A stretch of DNA of 64,000 nucleotides from Vibrio splendidus (GCF_002873455.1 NZ_MCUN01000013.1:309617-373616); one strand, 5' to 3'. Shown: positions 18,321-27,484, counted from the first letter of the stretch. The notes: a model not told the origin generated them from the sequence alone. Made by a program: numbers and translations.

Positions 18321-19487
18321 ATGGCTGTTCATGTTGGCATTATCGATCAAGATCCCATTCGCTTGATCACCCCACTACTCGATAACCGAACGATCAGCAC
18401 TCACATCGTGTTCATCGGTGACAAGAATCAAGTCAGTATTTACCAACGCTTAGACAGCGTTTTACAGAAGCGCGACATTACGAGTGAATTTTTCGAGATT
18501 CCAACTCTCGTAAATACATCTGCAATTAAAGAATCCATCCAAAACCTTGCCGAAGACCTCAAGGCGCGCGGACAAGAAGTGAAACTCAACGCAAGTTGTG
18601 GCCTTCGACACCGCCTACTTTCTGTCTACGAAGTATTTCGTACTTACCATTGGCCGATCTTTGTTGTTGAACCAAACAGTGACAAGCTGTGCTGGCTTTA
18701 CCCAAATGGCAAGGAAGACGCTCAGGTTCAAGACCGCATCACTATCGACGATTACCTAACTGTGTTCGGAGCTCGTGGTGAATTCAGCGATGTACAGCTA
18801 TCTCCGCAACTTGATCAAAAGCTTTATGAGCTAGGTGAACGCTGGGCAAGTAATGCACTAGAACTCGGCCCGGGCCTTGCTACATTGAACTACCTTGCAA
18901 CGACCTGCCGTAAAGAACAAAGACTTGATGTGGGGTTGTCTGAGAAGCAACAAGGTTATCGTGAGCTAAACATGCTGTTGAGCGATTTGGTTGAAGCTAA
19001 GATTGCCACTTATGACAATGGTATTTTGACGTTTGCCAATGAAGACGCACGACGCTTCTCAAACGGCGAATGGCTGGAAACGTTAGTTCACAGTACCGTT
19101 AAGCAGATCCAAGATGACATGCCGACCATTCAAGATCGCTCTTTAAATGTTCAGGTTTATCGTCAACTCGGTGAGCGCGAGGTTCGTAACGAGCTTGATG
19201 TTGCCTCTGTAGTAAACAATAAGCTACACATCATCGAGTGTAAGACCAAAGGTATGCGTGATGATGGCGATGATACCTTGTACAAGTTGGAATCGCTTAG
19301 AGACCTACTGGGTGGCTTACAAGCACGTGCAATGTTGGTGAGCTTCCGCCCTCTTCGTCACAACGACATCACACGAGCAGAAGATCTTGGCCTTGCATTG
19401 ATTGGCCCTGACGAATTAAAAGATCTTAAAACACACCTAGCGGCATGGTTTACCGCCGCCGGTGGTGATGAAGATTTAGAATGCTAA
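18321..19487 (+). CDS. DUF1887-type CARF-nuclease protein (VC1899/Card1/Can2-like), not linked to CRISPR
   Basis: A 388-residue protein of the DUF1887 family, which includes V. cholerae VC1899 (a solved structure) and Card1/Can2 nucleases. The N-terminal 145 residues have an alpha/beta CARF-like fold (HVGIIDQDPIRLITPLL, IVFIGDKNQ). A helical or winged-helix linker (about 170-265) and a C-terminal PD-(D/E)xK nuclease core follow. The catalytic set is visible: E291-L-D293, then IIE306-C-K308, with an upstream helix GEWLETLVHS. Where CARF proteins usually have a Gly-Gly-Thr-Lys-like loop, this has NASCGLRHR, so the nucleotide pocket may be altered. No CRISPR or Cas10 gene lies in the window. AAGGAA ribosome binding site; single gene with its own terminator. 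Confidence 0.85.
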   Translation: MAVHVGIIDQDPIRLITPLLDNRTISTHIVFIGDKNQVSIYQRLDSVLQKRDITSEFFEIPTLVNTSAIKESIQNLAEDLKARGQEVKLNASCGLRHRLLSVYEVFRTYHWPIFVVEPNSDKLCWLYPNGKEDAQVQDRITIDDYLTVFGARGEFSDVQLSPQLDQKLYELGERWASNALELGPGLATLNYLATTCRKEQRLDVGLSEKQQGYRELNMLLSDLVEAKIATYDNGILTFANEDARRFSNGEWLETLVHSTVKQIQDDMPTIQDRSLNVQVYRQLGEREVRNELDVASVVNNKLHIIECKTKGMRDDGDDTLYKLESLRDLLGGLQARAMLVSFRPLRHNDITRAEDLGLALIGPDELKDLKTHLAAWFTAAGGDEDLEC

Positions 19488-19530
19488 AAGCCAATAGACT
19501 CTTGAGAGCTCAACGCTCTTAAGTAAATCT

Positions 19531-19569
19531 AAAAAGGCGAATGACTGTTTAAGTCACTCGCCTTTTTTG
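19531..19569 (+). terminator. Intrinsic terminator after the CARF-nuclease gene
   Basis: AAAAAGGCGAATGACT pairs with AGTCACTCGCCTTTTTT with one mismatch around GTTTA (about 19531-19567), followed by GTT. Confidence 0.85.
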
Positions 19570-19643
19570 TTCTCCAGCCATTTATCTGTTTCGCTCTATT
19601 TCCATCTTTCAATTCTCTATGTCTTTAATTTCTTTGCCCCATA

Positions 19644-19678
19644 AAAAATGGCCGCATCATTTGATGCGGCCATTTTTA
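19644..19678 (-). terminator. Intrinsic terminator after udp (bidirectional)
   Basis: Arms AAAAATGGCCGCATCA and TGATGCGGCCATTTTT, 16 bases each, separated by TT. It is about 50 bases past the udp stop. Confidence 0.92.
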
Positions 19679-19729
19679 GATCTTGGAAACAGACTTAATG
19701 CACTTTAAGACTAAAAGCATTTTTACAAC

Positions 19730-20488
19730 TTAGAGCATTTTACGAGCAGCTTCTACAACCACTTTGATTGAACGAGCTTCTGTCACTTTAAGTGTATCGT
19801 GATCTGGGATCTCTTTTTGAGTACGGTTGATGATTACACCAGCAACACAACCCGCTTTCAGGCCTGAACTTGCACACATAGTTAATAGCGTTGCAGATTC
19901 CATTTCAAAGTTTAGAACGCCCATGTCTTGCCATTCTTGCATAGAACCTTGGAAACGCTTAACAACGCGACCAGAGAACGTGTCATAACGTTCTTGACCT
20001 GGGTAGAACGTATCACTTGAAGCCGTTACACCCATGTGAACTGCTGCGCCAGACTCTTCAACTGCCGCTTTCATTGCTGTTGCAACTTCAAAGTCAGCCA
20101 CTGCTGGGAACTCCATCGGAGCAAAGTGTAGGCTAGCACCGTCTAGACGAACAGAACCTGTAGAAACGATCATGTCACCCACGTTTACGTGTGGTTGGAT
20201 AGCACCAGTAGTACCAACACGAAGGAAAGTACGAACACCAAGTTGAGCAAGCTCTTCAACTGCAATAGAAGTAGATGGGCCGCCGATACCTGTTGAACAT
20301 ACAACAACTGGCTTGCCGTCTAACTCTGCGCGGTAAAGCGTGTATTCACGATGGCTAGCAAGAAATACTGGATTCTCCATCTCTTCTGCGATTTTTTGTA
20401 CACGAGCAGGATCACCAGGGATGATCGCAAGAGTAGCACCGTTAAGATCTGCTTCAGTAACACCTAAATGGAAAACAGCTTGAGACAT
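19730..20488 (-). CDS. udp: Uridine phosphorylase
   Basis: Cytosolic nucleoside phosphorylase splitting uridine into uracil and ribose 1-phosphate. At 252 residues it fits the family. It shows the phosphate-binding IIPGDPARV motif, [14 protein letters not shown] loop ([19 protein letters not shown]), [11 protein letters not shown] and the substrate-binding [13 protein letters not shown] [12 protein letters not shown] with [16 protein letters not shown] ribosome binding site. A CRP-like palindrome 103 bases upstream fits the known catabolite and CytR control of nucleoside genes in this group. Confidence 0.96.
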   Translation of the reverse strand: MSQAVFHLGVTEADLNGATLAIIPGDPARVQKIAEEMENPVFLASHREYTLYRAELDGKPVVVCSTGIGGPSTSIAVEELAQLGVRTFLRVGTTGAIQPHVNVGDMIVSTGSVRLDGASLHFAPMEFPAVADFEVATAMKAAVEESGAAVHMGVTASSDTFYPGQERYDTFSGRVVKRFQGSMQEWQDMGVLNFEMESATLLTMCASSGLKAGCVAGVIINRTQKEIPDHDTLKVTEARSIKVVVEAARKML

Positions 20489-20590
20489 AGTTCGCTCCTT
20501 TTGGCTTATTGGGCTTTGTTAACCCTTATTTAAGCTCATAGTAAATTCGTGGGGTACACACACACTCTAACCAAGCCCATTGCAAAATGA

Positions 20591-20606
20591 AGTGACACAT
20601 GTCACA
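20591..20606. promoter_or_regulatory. CRP-like site upstream of udp
   Basis: AGTGA-CACATG-TCACA matches TGTGA-N6-TCACA at nine of ten positions. It is centred about 110 bases before the udp start codon. Confidence 0.7.
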
Positions 20607-20699
20607 CCAATGATCGCAACAAGATTTCAAGTTTCACGAAAAACCGATTGGCATCACAAAAATAAGCAATCCAAACGCCTACGTTGCATACTAATGAGA

Positions 20700-20737
20700 C
20701 AAAAAGCGCCTTTAACGTATTACCGCTAAAGGCGCAT
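20700..20737 (-). terminator. Intrinsic terminator after zntA
   Basis: Arms GCGCCTTTA (20706-20714) and TAAAGGCGC (20727-20735), with a T run on the minus strand (AAAAA at 20701-20705 on the plus strand). Confidence 0.85.
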
Positions 20738-20772
20738 TTATAAGAAGAGCATTCTATGTCAGTGAACTGAAT

Positions 20773-23124
20773 TTAATCGGCTTTAGATTTGAATCGAAGC
20801 AGACGCAGTGCGTTCAATGTCACCAATGCCGTCGCGCCACTATCCGCTAATACGGCTACCCACAAACCTGTAATGCCAAGCAAACTGGTCACTAAGAATA
20901 CACCTTTCAAACCGAGTGCGAGTGCTACGTTTTGGCGGATGTTATTCATGGTCGCTTGCGACAGTTCAATCATCGCTGGCAGCTCAGTTAAACGGTTGTG
21001 GGTCAGTGCAGAGTCAGCCGTTTCCAACGCCACATCTGTGCCACCGCCCATTGCGATACCCACATTAGCGGTTTTCATCGCTGGTGCGTCATTGATGCCA
21101 TCTCCCACCATCGCCACATGTGATTGTTTAGATAACTCTTCAACGTAAGTCACCTTATCGCTTGGAAGTAGACTGGCTTTATACTGCATACCAATCTTGC
21201 TGCTGATCGCTGCCGCGCTTCGCGGGTTATCCCCAGTAAGCATGATAGATTGAATTCCCAAGTCATTAAGTCGTTCAATCGCTAGTTTGGCGTCACTGCG
21301 TAACGTATCTTGCCAAGCAATCAGACCAATCACAGTCGCAGCTTGCTCTGTTGATTCATCTTGATCTTTAAGCTCAAGAGCAACCACAACCGTCTTGCCC
21401 TCGCCTTCTAATACTTCAACCTGAGAAACAACATCAATATCAAGATCGAACGTCACTTTAGATGGCGCTAGAACTTGATATTTAACACCATCAACATCTC
21501 CTTCCACGCCACTGCCGATCAACGCTTTCTTATTGTACGATTCTGGAATATCAACATTCAGTTCTTTTACTTTCACCACCAACGATTGAGCCAATGGATG
21601 CGTAGAGCCAACTTCAATAGCACCGACGACACGTAGCATCGCCTCTTGCTGCCACCCAGATAGAGTCTGAATATCCGTAACCTGAGGTTTACCTTCAGTT
21701 AATGTACCCGTCTTATCGAAAGCTATCGTTTGAATTTTACCAAGCTGCTCTAGCGCGGCGCCGCCTTTAATTAAAGCACCACGTTTTGCCGCTGCAGCCA
21801 AACCAGAGGTAATGGCGGCAGGTGTTGAAATAACCAAGGCACAAGGACACGCAATCAATAGCAAGGCCAAACCACGATATACCCATGTTTCCCAAGGTTG
21901 GGCAAACAACAACGGTGGCGTAATAATCACTAACAATGCAACGAACATCATTAACGGTGTGTACCAACGGCTGAATCTATCTAGGAAGCGTTCTAGAGGT
22001 GCTTTGCGAGATTCCGCTTCTTCAATCAAATGAAGAATTCGGTCAATCGCGTTTTCGCCCTGTTTAGACGTTATCGTAATACGCACAACTTTATCGACAA
22101 CCACGGCGCCTGCCATGATGCTATTACCTTCGATATGCTCAACAGGGATAGATTCGCCCGTTAAAGCACTCTCATCAAAACTTGCGGAGTCCGTGATTAA
22201 TTGGCCATCAGCAGGTAAACGAGAGCCTGCTGCAACTTCGATTACATCGCCAGGAACAAGATCGCTAACTTCGACTTCAACACGTTCGCCGTTAATAATC
22301 TTGGTCGCATTCTCAGGGACGAGCGCCATCAAGGCTTGAACACCACTTCTTGCTCTTGATGAGGCAAAAGCTTCTAAGCGTTCACCAATCAAAAACAGCA
22401 GCAAAACCATGGCTGCTTCTGCGGTTTCACCGAGATACAAAGCACCCAATGCAGCAACACTCATTAGCGTTTCTATCGCAAAAGGAGTCCCTGAACGAGC
22501 AAGTAAAACCGCTTTTTTAGCGACGGGATACAGCCCAAGTAAACAGGTAGCAACAAATAAGCCTTCGCTCAGTTGAGGCTGTGAACCTTTGAGTAAGACA
22601 GCGATCAACATGGAGACTGCAATCGCTAGAATTTGCCAATTCGGTTGGATATGAGCTTGCCAAAAAGTCTCTGGTTCTTGTTTTTGTTTCTTGGAACCTA
22701 CTTCCGTCAAAGGGAAGCCTGTTTTGATAGAGACTTGTTCGATCGTTTCAGCAATATTTTCACTATCGAATTTAACAACAAGTTTTTCGGTAGCGAATAG
22801 CACTTTAGCTTCAATAACACCTTCGATGTTACTGACCGCTTTTTCTATTTTTCGAGCACAAGCTGGACAGTCCATTCCAGCAACCAGCCAACTTTTGGAA
22901 AACTGGGCGTTAAGAGACTCAGTTAAAGGCAGCCGGTCTTCTTCTCCACTGTCGGAACTACAACAATCATCTGTTGATGCAGAAGCCGTTGTAGAACTAC
23001 AGCATGTTGATGAGGTGCCTGCTGCTGTAATACTGGTAACTTTAGGACTAGAACAGGTCGCCCCAGTCGCTTGAGGTTGAACGTCCACTTTTGTAGAGCG
23101 GCACGCTGCGTGTTTTGCGCACAT
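20773..23124 (-). CDS. zntA: Zinc/cadmium/lead-exporting P1B-type ATPase ZntA
   Basis: Inner-membrane metal efflux ATPase, 783 residues. In order: a Cys-rich N-terminal extension (about 1-60, with Cys at 2 and 8 and later CC pairs), a heavy-metal-associated domain with GMDCPACARK, membrane helices, TGES, the transmembrane metal site CPC (LIACPCALVIST), phosphorylation motif DKTGTLTEG and hinge MVGDGINDAPA. CPC plus the HMA domain and the metal-responsive promoter support group-2 (Zn/Cd/Pb) export. AAGGAGAT ribosome binding site; monocistronic, with its own promoter and terminator. The regulator gene is not in the window. Confidence 0.93.
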   Translation of the reverse strand: MCAKHAACRSTKVDVQPQATGATCSSPKVTSITAAGTSSTCCSSTTASASTDDCCSSDSGEEDRLPLTESLNAQFSKSWLVAGMDCPACARKIEKAVSNIEGVIEAKVLFATEKLVVKFDSENIAETIEQVSIKTGFPLTEVGSKKQKQEPETFWQAHIQPNWQILAIAVSMLIAVLLKGSQPQLSEGLFVATCLLGLYPVAKKAVLLARSGTPFAIETLMSVAALGALYLGETAEAAMVLLLFLIGERLEAFASSRARSGVQALMALVPENATKIINGERVEVEVSDLVPGDVIEVAAGSRLPADGQLITDSASFDESALTGESIPVEHIEGNSIMAGAVVVDKVVRITITSKQGENAIDRILHLIEEAESRKAPLERFLDRFSRWYTPLMMFVALLVIITPPLLFAQPWETWVYRGLALLLIACPCALVISTPAAITSGLAAAAKRGALIKGGAALEQLGKIQTIAFDKTGTLTEGKPQVTDIQTLSGWQQEAMLRVVGAIEVGSTHPLAQSLVVKVKELNVDIPESYNKKALIGSGVEGDVDGVKYQVLAPSKVTFDLDIDVVSQVEVLEGEGKTVVVALELKDQDESTEQAATVIGLIAWQDTLRSDAKLAIERLNDLGIQSIMLTGDNPRSAAAISSKIGMQYKASLLPSDKVTYVEELSKQSHVAMVGDGINDAPAMKTANVGIAMGGGTDVALETADSALTHNRLTELPAMIELSQATMNNIRQNVALALGLKGVFLVTSLLGITGLWVAVLADSGATALVTLNALRLLRFKSKAD

Positions 23125-23201
23125 AATGTATCTCCTTAATACTCAAAAGCCTTGAGGTTGTTGCTAAACAATGAAGTCAACAAAACCTTAAGTTCATCAA
23201 A

Positions 23202-23234
23202 AGTATAAACCTTGGAGGCTACTCCAAGGTCAAG
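23202..23234 (-). promoter_or_regulatory. MerR/ZntR-type promoter and operator of zntA
   Basis: Read on the minus strand: -35 TTGACC, a 20-bp spacer, -10 TATACT. Within and around the spacer is a dyad, ACCTTGGAG and CTCCAAGGT separated by TAGC (operator 23209-23230). An over-long spacer holding a dyad is the hallmark of promoters distorted by MerR-family activators, and the GGAG/CTCC core resembles the ZntR operator. It lies about 78 bases before the zntA ATG. Confidence 0.9.
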
Positions 23235-23293
23235 AAGAAGTTATCAAGTAATTCAATTTTTTCGGAAAATCTGATTCGAATACGACAGAAATA

Positions 23294-24757
23294 TCAGCGT
23301 TGCTTAAGTTCTGCGCACTCTTCTCTATTCGCAGACACATCGTCAATCAGAACAGCATCATGAGAACAGAAAGGCTGAGTATTCAAACTCACGATAGATA
23401 CGTCCTCTTCACCATGATCCACTTCAGAGCCTTGCATCAACTCAGCAATATGGTAACGAAGCACCAAAATTCCCAACAACCCAAACAATACATTACCCAA
23501 AGCTTGTCCATACAACACACCCAATGCGCCATACCATTGCGAACCTAAGTAGACGAACGGCAATGTACCGAGGGTGGCTTTCCCCAAATTCAACGCTGTC
23601 GAGTAAAGCGGTTTACCTAGGTTATTGAAAGACGTATTGGCAACAAACAACGCGCCGTTGAAGGTGAATGTCAACGCCACATAGGTACAGAATGCCGCAA
23701 CAATAATTGCAGCATCACCTTGCAGGCTAAAACCTTGGATCACATAGTCTTGGGCAAAGTATAAGAGAATACACACGGCGATGGTGTAAGCCGTCGTAAC
23801 CAACAAAGAGTTGTTGAGTGTTTCTTTTACTCTGTCCATTCGTTCTGCACCAAAGTTTTGCCCAATAATTGGACCTACAGCGCCAGACAAGGCAAAAATA
23901 ACCGCAAAGCAAACTGGCGTCAGACGACCAATCACGGCAAAGCCCGCGACAAAATCCTCACCGTATTGTGCGATACCGGTTGTCACAATCGCATTACCGA
24001 TAGGCGTTGCGGTATTGGTGATAATCGCGGGGAGCGCAATGGCCAATATAGGGCGAATATTAATACGCCATTGCACAAGAGATGGACGAGCCACCAAGTG
24101 ATGGTTGCGAATCAAAGGATAAAGAGAGAACAAAAGAACCGAAAAACGAGCGATAACAGATGCGATAGCTGCACCTTCGATGTTCCAACCAAAACCAAAA
24201 ATAAACAGAGGGTCCAAGATCGCATTAACGATACCGCCCGACAAGGTCGCCCACATCGAGCGCTTGGCATCCCCTGCCGCTCTCAAACCCGCGCCTGCAG
24301 CCATGGCTAACGCCAAAAATGGACCACTAGGTAACAAGATTTGTAGATAGGCCTGAGCACGTTCGGCTGCCACACCTTTTGCTCCAATCGCGGCCAGTAA
24401 CTCAGGGATATGTGCAAACATGATCGCAGTAACGGTTGAGCTAATCACAAATGCGGTCAGCATAATACTGGTGGCGAGATTTCGAGCGTGCTCCTGATTC
24501 TTTGAACCGATAGCTTTGGAAACTAACGCGCCCATAGCAATGGAAGTACCAATTGAAACGGAGGTAGAGAAAAAAGTCAGCGTGCCTGCAAAACCCACCG
24601 CAGCGGCCAATTCGACTTGCCCCAGCATACTGATGAACAACATATCGAGTAAATCGACCACGAATAACGCCATCAAACCGACTGAGCCAGCCCCCGACAT
24701 CACCAAGATGTGGCGCATCGTTGAACCTTCTACAAACTTTGCAGTTTGATTTGACAT
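23294..24757 (-). CDS. MATE family multidrug/Na+ efflux transporter
   Basis: About 487 residues with twelve predicted membrane helices in two homologous halves and MATE signatures (MSGAGSVGLMALFVVDLLDMLFIS, GAVGPIIGQNFGAERMDRV). It probably exports cationic drugs or metabolites by Na+ or H+ antiport. The frame opens at TTG 24790, but ATG 24757 has GGAGG eight bases ahead and yields MSNQTAKFVEG; I use it. The C-terminus has an acidic hydrophilic tail of about 50 residues (SEVDHGEEDVS to the end). Confidence 0.9.
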   Translation of the reverse strand: MSNQTAKFVEGSTMRHILVMSGAGSVGLMALFVVDLLDMLFISMLGQVELAAAVGFAGTLTFFSTSVSIGTSIAMGALVSKAIGSKNQEHARNLATSIMLTAFVISSTVTAIMFAHIPELLAAIGAKGVAAERAQAYLQILLPSGPFLALAMAAGAGLRAAGDAKRSMWATLSGGIVNAILDPLFIFGFGWNIEGAAIASVIARFSVLLFSLYPLIRNHHLVARPSLVQWRINIRPILAIALPAIITNTATPIGNAIVTTGIAQYGEDFVAGFAVIGRLTPVCFAVIFALSGAVGPIIGQNFGAERMDRVKETLNNSLLVTTAYTIAVCILLYFAQDYVIQGFSLQGDAAIIVAAFCTYVALTFTFNGALFVANTSFNNLGKPLYSTALNLGKATLGTLPFVYLGSQWYGALGVLYGQALGNVLFGLLGILVLRYHIAELMQGSEVDHGEEDVSIVSLNTQPFCSHDAVLIDDVSANREECAELKQR

Positions 24758-24887
24758 GAAACCTCCAAAAGCGGGAACCCCACAAGCCAAAGCTCCTTAA
24801 CTTATGATCCAAAGCTAGTAATCCAAAGCTAATGTTCCGAAGCTAGGGAGCCACAAATAAAGGATCTACCAAGAAAGCTCTATACAG

Positions 24888-24913
24888 AAAAAAGGCGCTA
24901 GTGCGCCTTTTTT
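24888..24913 (-). terminator. Terminator after the CBS-domain gene (bidirectional)
   Basis: Arms AAAAAAGGCGC (24888-24898) and GCGCCTTTTTT (24903-24913) around TAGT. Confidence 0.9.
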
Positions 24914-24955
24914 CAATTGAGGGTATTGAGAAAAATAATCGTTCTTAACACGCTA

Positions 24956-25372
24956 CTATACCTGATGTTTGAAGCATTCTTCCAAGTTCTTGCCGATTGC
25001 TCTCAAAACATCGGTTCTGGTAATAATACCCACTAGTTTCTTGTTATCGAGTACTGGGTAAGCTTTGGGTTTTCCAACTTGCATCATATCGGCCAATTCA
25101 ATGATGGATAAGTCTGGTGATACCGATAGCACCTCTTGATACATGCAATCACCCACAATGTGTGTGTCTTGGCAGAAGTAGCTCACTTTCACCAATTTTT
25201 CTAATAAATCTTGCTCAGAAAGGAAACCAATAACTTGTTCATTATCATCAATTACTGGACCGCCCATATGATGGCTGCGCATTACTCTATCTAACGCGAG
25301 ACTTAACGGCATGTCAGGAGTGAATGTCACAACCTGCGGCGTCATGTAGTCTTTCACTTTTATTGAATGCAT
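24956..25372 (-). CDS. CBS domain-containing protein
   Basis: A 138-residue cytoplasmic protein made almost wholly of two CBS motifs: VKDYMTPQVVTFTPDMPLSLALDRV...GGPVIDDNEQVIGFLSEQDLLEKL, then DCMYQEVLSVSPDLSIIELADMM...YPVLDNKKLVGIITRTDVLRAI. Such stand-alone pairs bind adenine nucleotides and often regulate a partner; the partner is unknown. Strong GGGAG ribosome binding site. Confidence 0.93.
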   Translation of the reverse strand: MHSIKVKDYMTPQVVTFTPDMPLSLALDRVMRSHHMGGPVIDDNEQVIGFLSEQDLLEKLVKVSYFCQDTHIVGDCMYQEVLSVSPDLSIIELADMMQVGKPKAYPVLDNKKLVGIITRTDVLRAIGKNLEECFKHQV

Positions 25373-25652
25373 TGTGCTCTCCCTAAATACTTTTCGTCAT
25401 GTCTTTTTCTGTCTTGTTTATTAATTGTTGTCTAAAATCTTGATTTTACTAAATGGATTTCAACAATTTTATTGATAGGTAAAACCTACTAAGGCGAAAA
25501 AACAAGGTCACGAAAGGCTTGCGAGCATTTTTAAACCTGCAAAAAATAAAAATAGAGCCCTTACAAACCCTTACTTTATGACACTGGCTTGAATGAATAA
25601 ACCTTGTACTCTTCACTCCATAAATAATTATATCGTTACAATTAGGCCGTTT

Positions 25653-25886
25653 ATGCAGCACAGCAACAATATGTACGCGTACATTTATTCAGGTATCGAT
25701 GGTACAGAAAACACCCTCATCGCCACTGTCGATAACCAAGAAAAGCCACTTATCTCTAGCTGCGTCGATGAGATAAAACACATGTCTAGCTTAGCCATTG
25801 ATCTGGCGGCAAAGCACAACTTAAAAGTAAAGCTGGTCAAATACGGAAGAAAACAAGAGATCGACTTCGGCTTGTTCGTTAAATAA
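25653..25886 (+). CDS. Small conserved-looking hypothetical protein
   Basis: About 77 residues (MQHSNNMYAYIYSGIDGTENTLI...). I do not recognise a family. The sequence is soluble, with a beta-strand-rich start and a helical DEIKHMSSLAIDLAAKHN segment, and has a coding-like amino acid mix. The frame extends up to an ATG at 25593, which has no ribosome binding site. ATG 25653 has only a weak AGG, so the start is uncertain. Confidence 0.55.
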   Translation: MQHSNNMYAYIYSGIDGTENTLIATVDNQEKPLISSCVDEIKHMSSLAIDLAAKHNLKVKLVKYGRKQEIDFGLFVK

Positions 25887-26069
25887 CAGACTCATCACAC
25901 ATGTCTTGGCCGGCAAGCTCACAAGCATTGTCAACGACACATGAATACCGTATTTTGTGGCAAGTTCTTGAGTAGGTAATCGCGTTGACGATGATTACCT
26001 GCTTTAACCGATAAGCGCCCGAATTAGAAACATCCGTCGCACCGCTTTTCATTGTCCAAACGGTTCACT

Positions 26070-26366
26070 ATGACTTTGCTTCGTTCATCTCAAACTTATC
26101 TCGCTCACTATTCATCTAAACTAAAAAACTACGTTAGCGAATTGTTAGATTTTCAATCTCGCATTTGGGTGGTTCATATTTTTGAAGATTCCATTACCGA
26201 TCAGTCCTTTGTGATAAATGAAGATGGCTTTAAAGAGCCGTTAGAGTGGATGAAGAAACGAGCCTATCAAACAGCAATGCTTGAACGAGTAGATAAGATG
26301 AAAATATCACAAGTCATTGAGATTCAATTTGAAGACAAGATCCATCGATTGATGCGAGTGAAGTGA
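26070..26366 (+). CDS. Small hypothetical protein
   Basis: About 98 residues (MTLLRSSQTYLAHYSSKLKNYVSELL...). Unrecognised. It is basic and soluble, with WVVHIFEDSITDQSFVINEDGFKEP resembling a compact alpha/beta domain. The frame begins at TTG 26052, but ATG 26070 is more credible. No clear operon partner. Confidence 0.5.
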   Translation: MTLLRSSQTYLAHYSSKLKNYVSELLDFQSRIWVVHIFEDSITDQSFVINEDGFKEPLEWMKKRAYQTAMLERVDKMKISQVIEIQFEDKIHRLMRVK

Positions 26367-26440
26367 CCTTTATGTTGTTTGATCATTTGCAGTATTTGAT
26401 CATTGGTAGAAAAGGCCAGTAACAACAAAACAGGCACAAA

Positions 26441-26468
26441 AAAGGCCAGCACACGCTGACCTTCTTCC
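26441..26468 (-). terminator. Terminator after ybiB
   Basis: AAGGCCAGC and GCTGACCTT form a nine-base stem with one mismatch around ACAC, with a T run on the minus strand. Confidence 0.7.
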
Positions 26469-26527
26469 ATTTACAATTCAAACTGCGATATGTCGGTTGC
26501 TAATTGTGATTTGCTAACGGCTATAAA

Positions 26528-27484
26528 TTAGCGAGCGCAATACGCTTCCCATAGACTCACAGCCTTTGAATAAGCTTCAGTCTTATCGTGCGTTTCTGCG
26601 AATAAAATCGCCGTCATGCTATCAACCACACTGTTCGCCATCAGCTCCATCTCATCTTCCGGTGTACCCAGTACACACTCCGCAGGCAAAGGCAGTTCAA
26701 CATTCATCGTGCCTTCCCAGTAAAAAGATTCCACCTTCTCAGGAGAACTCATCCAGACGGTTTGGCTCACCTTAGGGTTGTATTCCGATTCACCATTCAT
26801 ACCTTTGAATGAAATAACCGAATGAGATTTGTTGCCAATTACATGCTCTACTTCAGCGTGTAACTGAGGAAAACCTGGGTGAAAACTGCCACGCAAGCCC
26901 AAACGAGCACCACCAGGGTTCAGCGCTCGAACTACAGTATTAATAGGCGTTCTCAACCCATAGCGGTGTTTCCAACCAATCATGGTTTGCGCTTCCGGTG
27001 CAAAGTTCGCCAAAGGCAAGTAAGCGATGCCATCTGATTCAAGGATCTGCTTGGCGTCTTGTGGGTCTTGAGCTCGGCGAACGCCGACACATTCTAAATG
27101 CGTCTCGACATGCGTGCGGCCACTTGGTTTATCCATGTAGCCATGCATTAAGACTTTATAGCCATTATCAGCTAAGATTTTTGCCGCCAGCAAATTCCAA
27201 GGCTTACCACTGGCAGTATCGTTACGCTTTCCGGCATAACACGGCCAATCAATATCCGCGCCTAAATCTGGCATTCGAGATTGAAAAGCTTTTACAAAGC
27301 CAGCGATCTCTTCATTGGTTTCATTCTGCACACGAATCAACATCAATAGCATAGCCATTTGGTCGTCACCGACCTCTCCGCTTAAATACTCATCCATGAT
27401 GCGGTAGGCTTGTTCGAACGACAAAGGCTTACGCCCTCTTTCCCCTCGTCCAACTGTACGAATACACTCTAAAATACTACTCAT
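26528..27484 (-). CDS. ybiB: YbiB/TrpD2-type glycosyltransferase-fold DNA-binding protein
   Basis: About 318 residues with the anthranilate phosphoribosyltransferase fold: N-terminal helical part (GRGERGRKPLSFEQAYRIMDEYLSGEVGDDQMAMLLMLIR), then the phosphoribosyltransferase domain with modified loops (YAGKRNDTASGKPWNLLAAKILADNGY, ALNPGGARLGLRGSFHPGF). The glycine-rich PRPP loop of true TrpD is not conserved, as expected for the TrpD2 group, which binds nucleic acids in E. coli. The frame opens at TTG 27514; ATG 27484 gives MSSILECIRT and is preferred. No trp genes are nearby. Confidence 0.85.
   Translation of the reverse strand: MSSILECIRTVGRGERGRKPLSFEQAYRIMDEYLSGEVGDDQMAMLLMLIRVQNETNEEIAGFVKAFQSRMPDLGADIDWPCYAGKRNDTASGKPWNLLAAKILADNGYKVLMHGYMDKPSGRTHVETHLECVGVRRAQDPQDAKQILESDGIAYLPLANFAPEAQTMIGWKHRYGLRTPINTVVRALNPGGARLGLRGSFHPGFPQLHAEVEHVIGNKSHSVISFKGMNGESEYNPKVSQTVWMSSPEKVESFYWEGTMNVELPLPAECVLGTPEDEMELMANSVVDSMTAILFAETHDKTEAYSKAVSLWEAYCAR

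Noticed and set aside
18321..19487. A CRISPR locus associated with the CARF gene
   Set aside because: I looked for repeat-spacer arrays and cas-like proteins in the flanks and across the window and saw none.
25449..25661. A 70-codon minus-strand frame before the small hypothetical gene
   Set aside because: Low-complexity, Ile/Phe/Lys-rich product with no ribosome binding site in AT-rich noncoding DNA; it overlaps a better candidate on the other strand.
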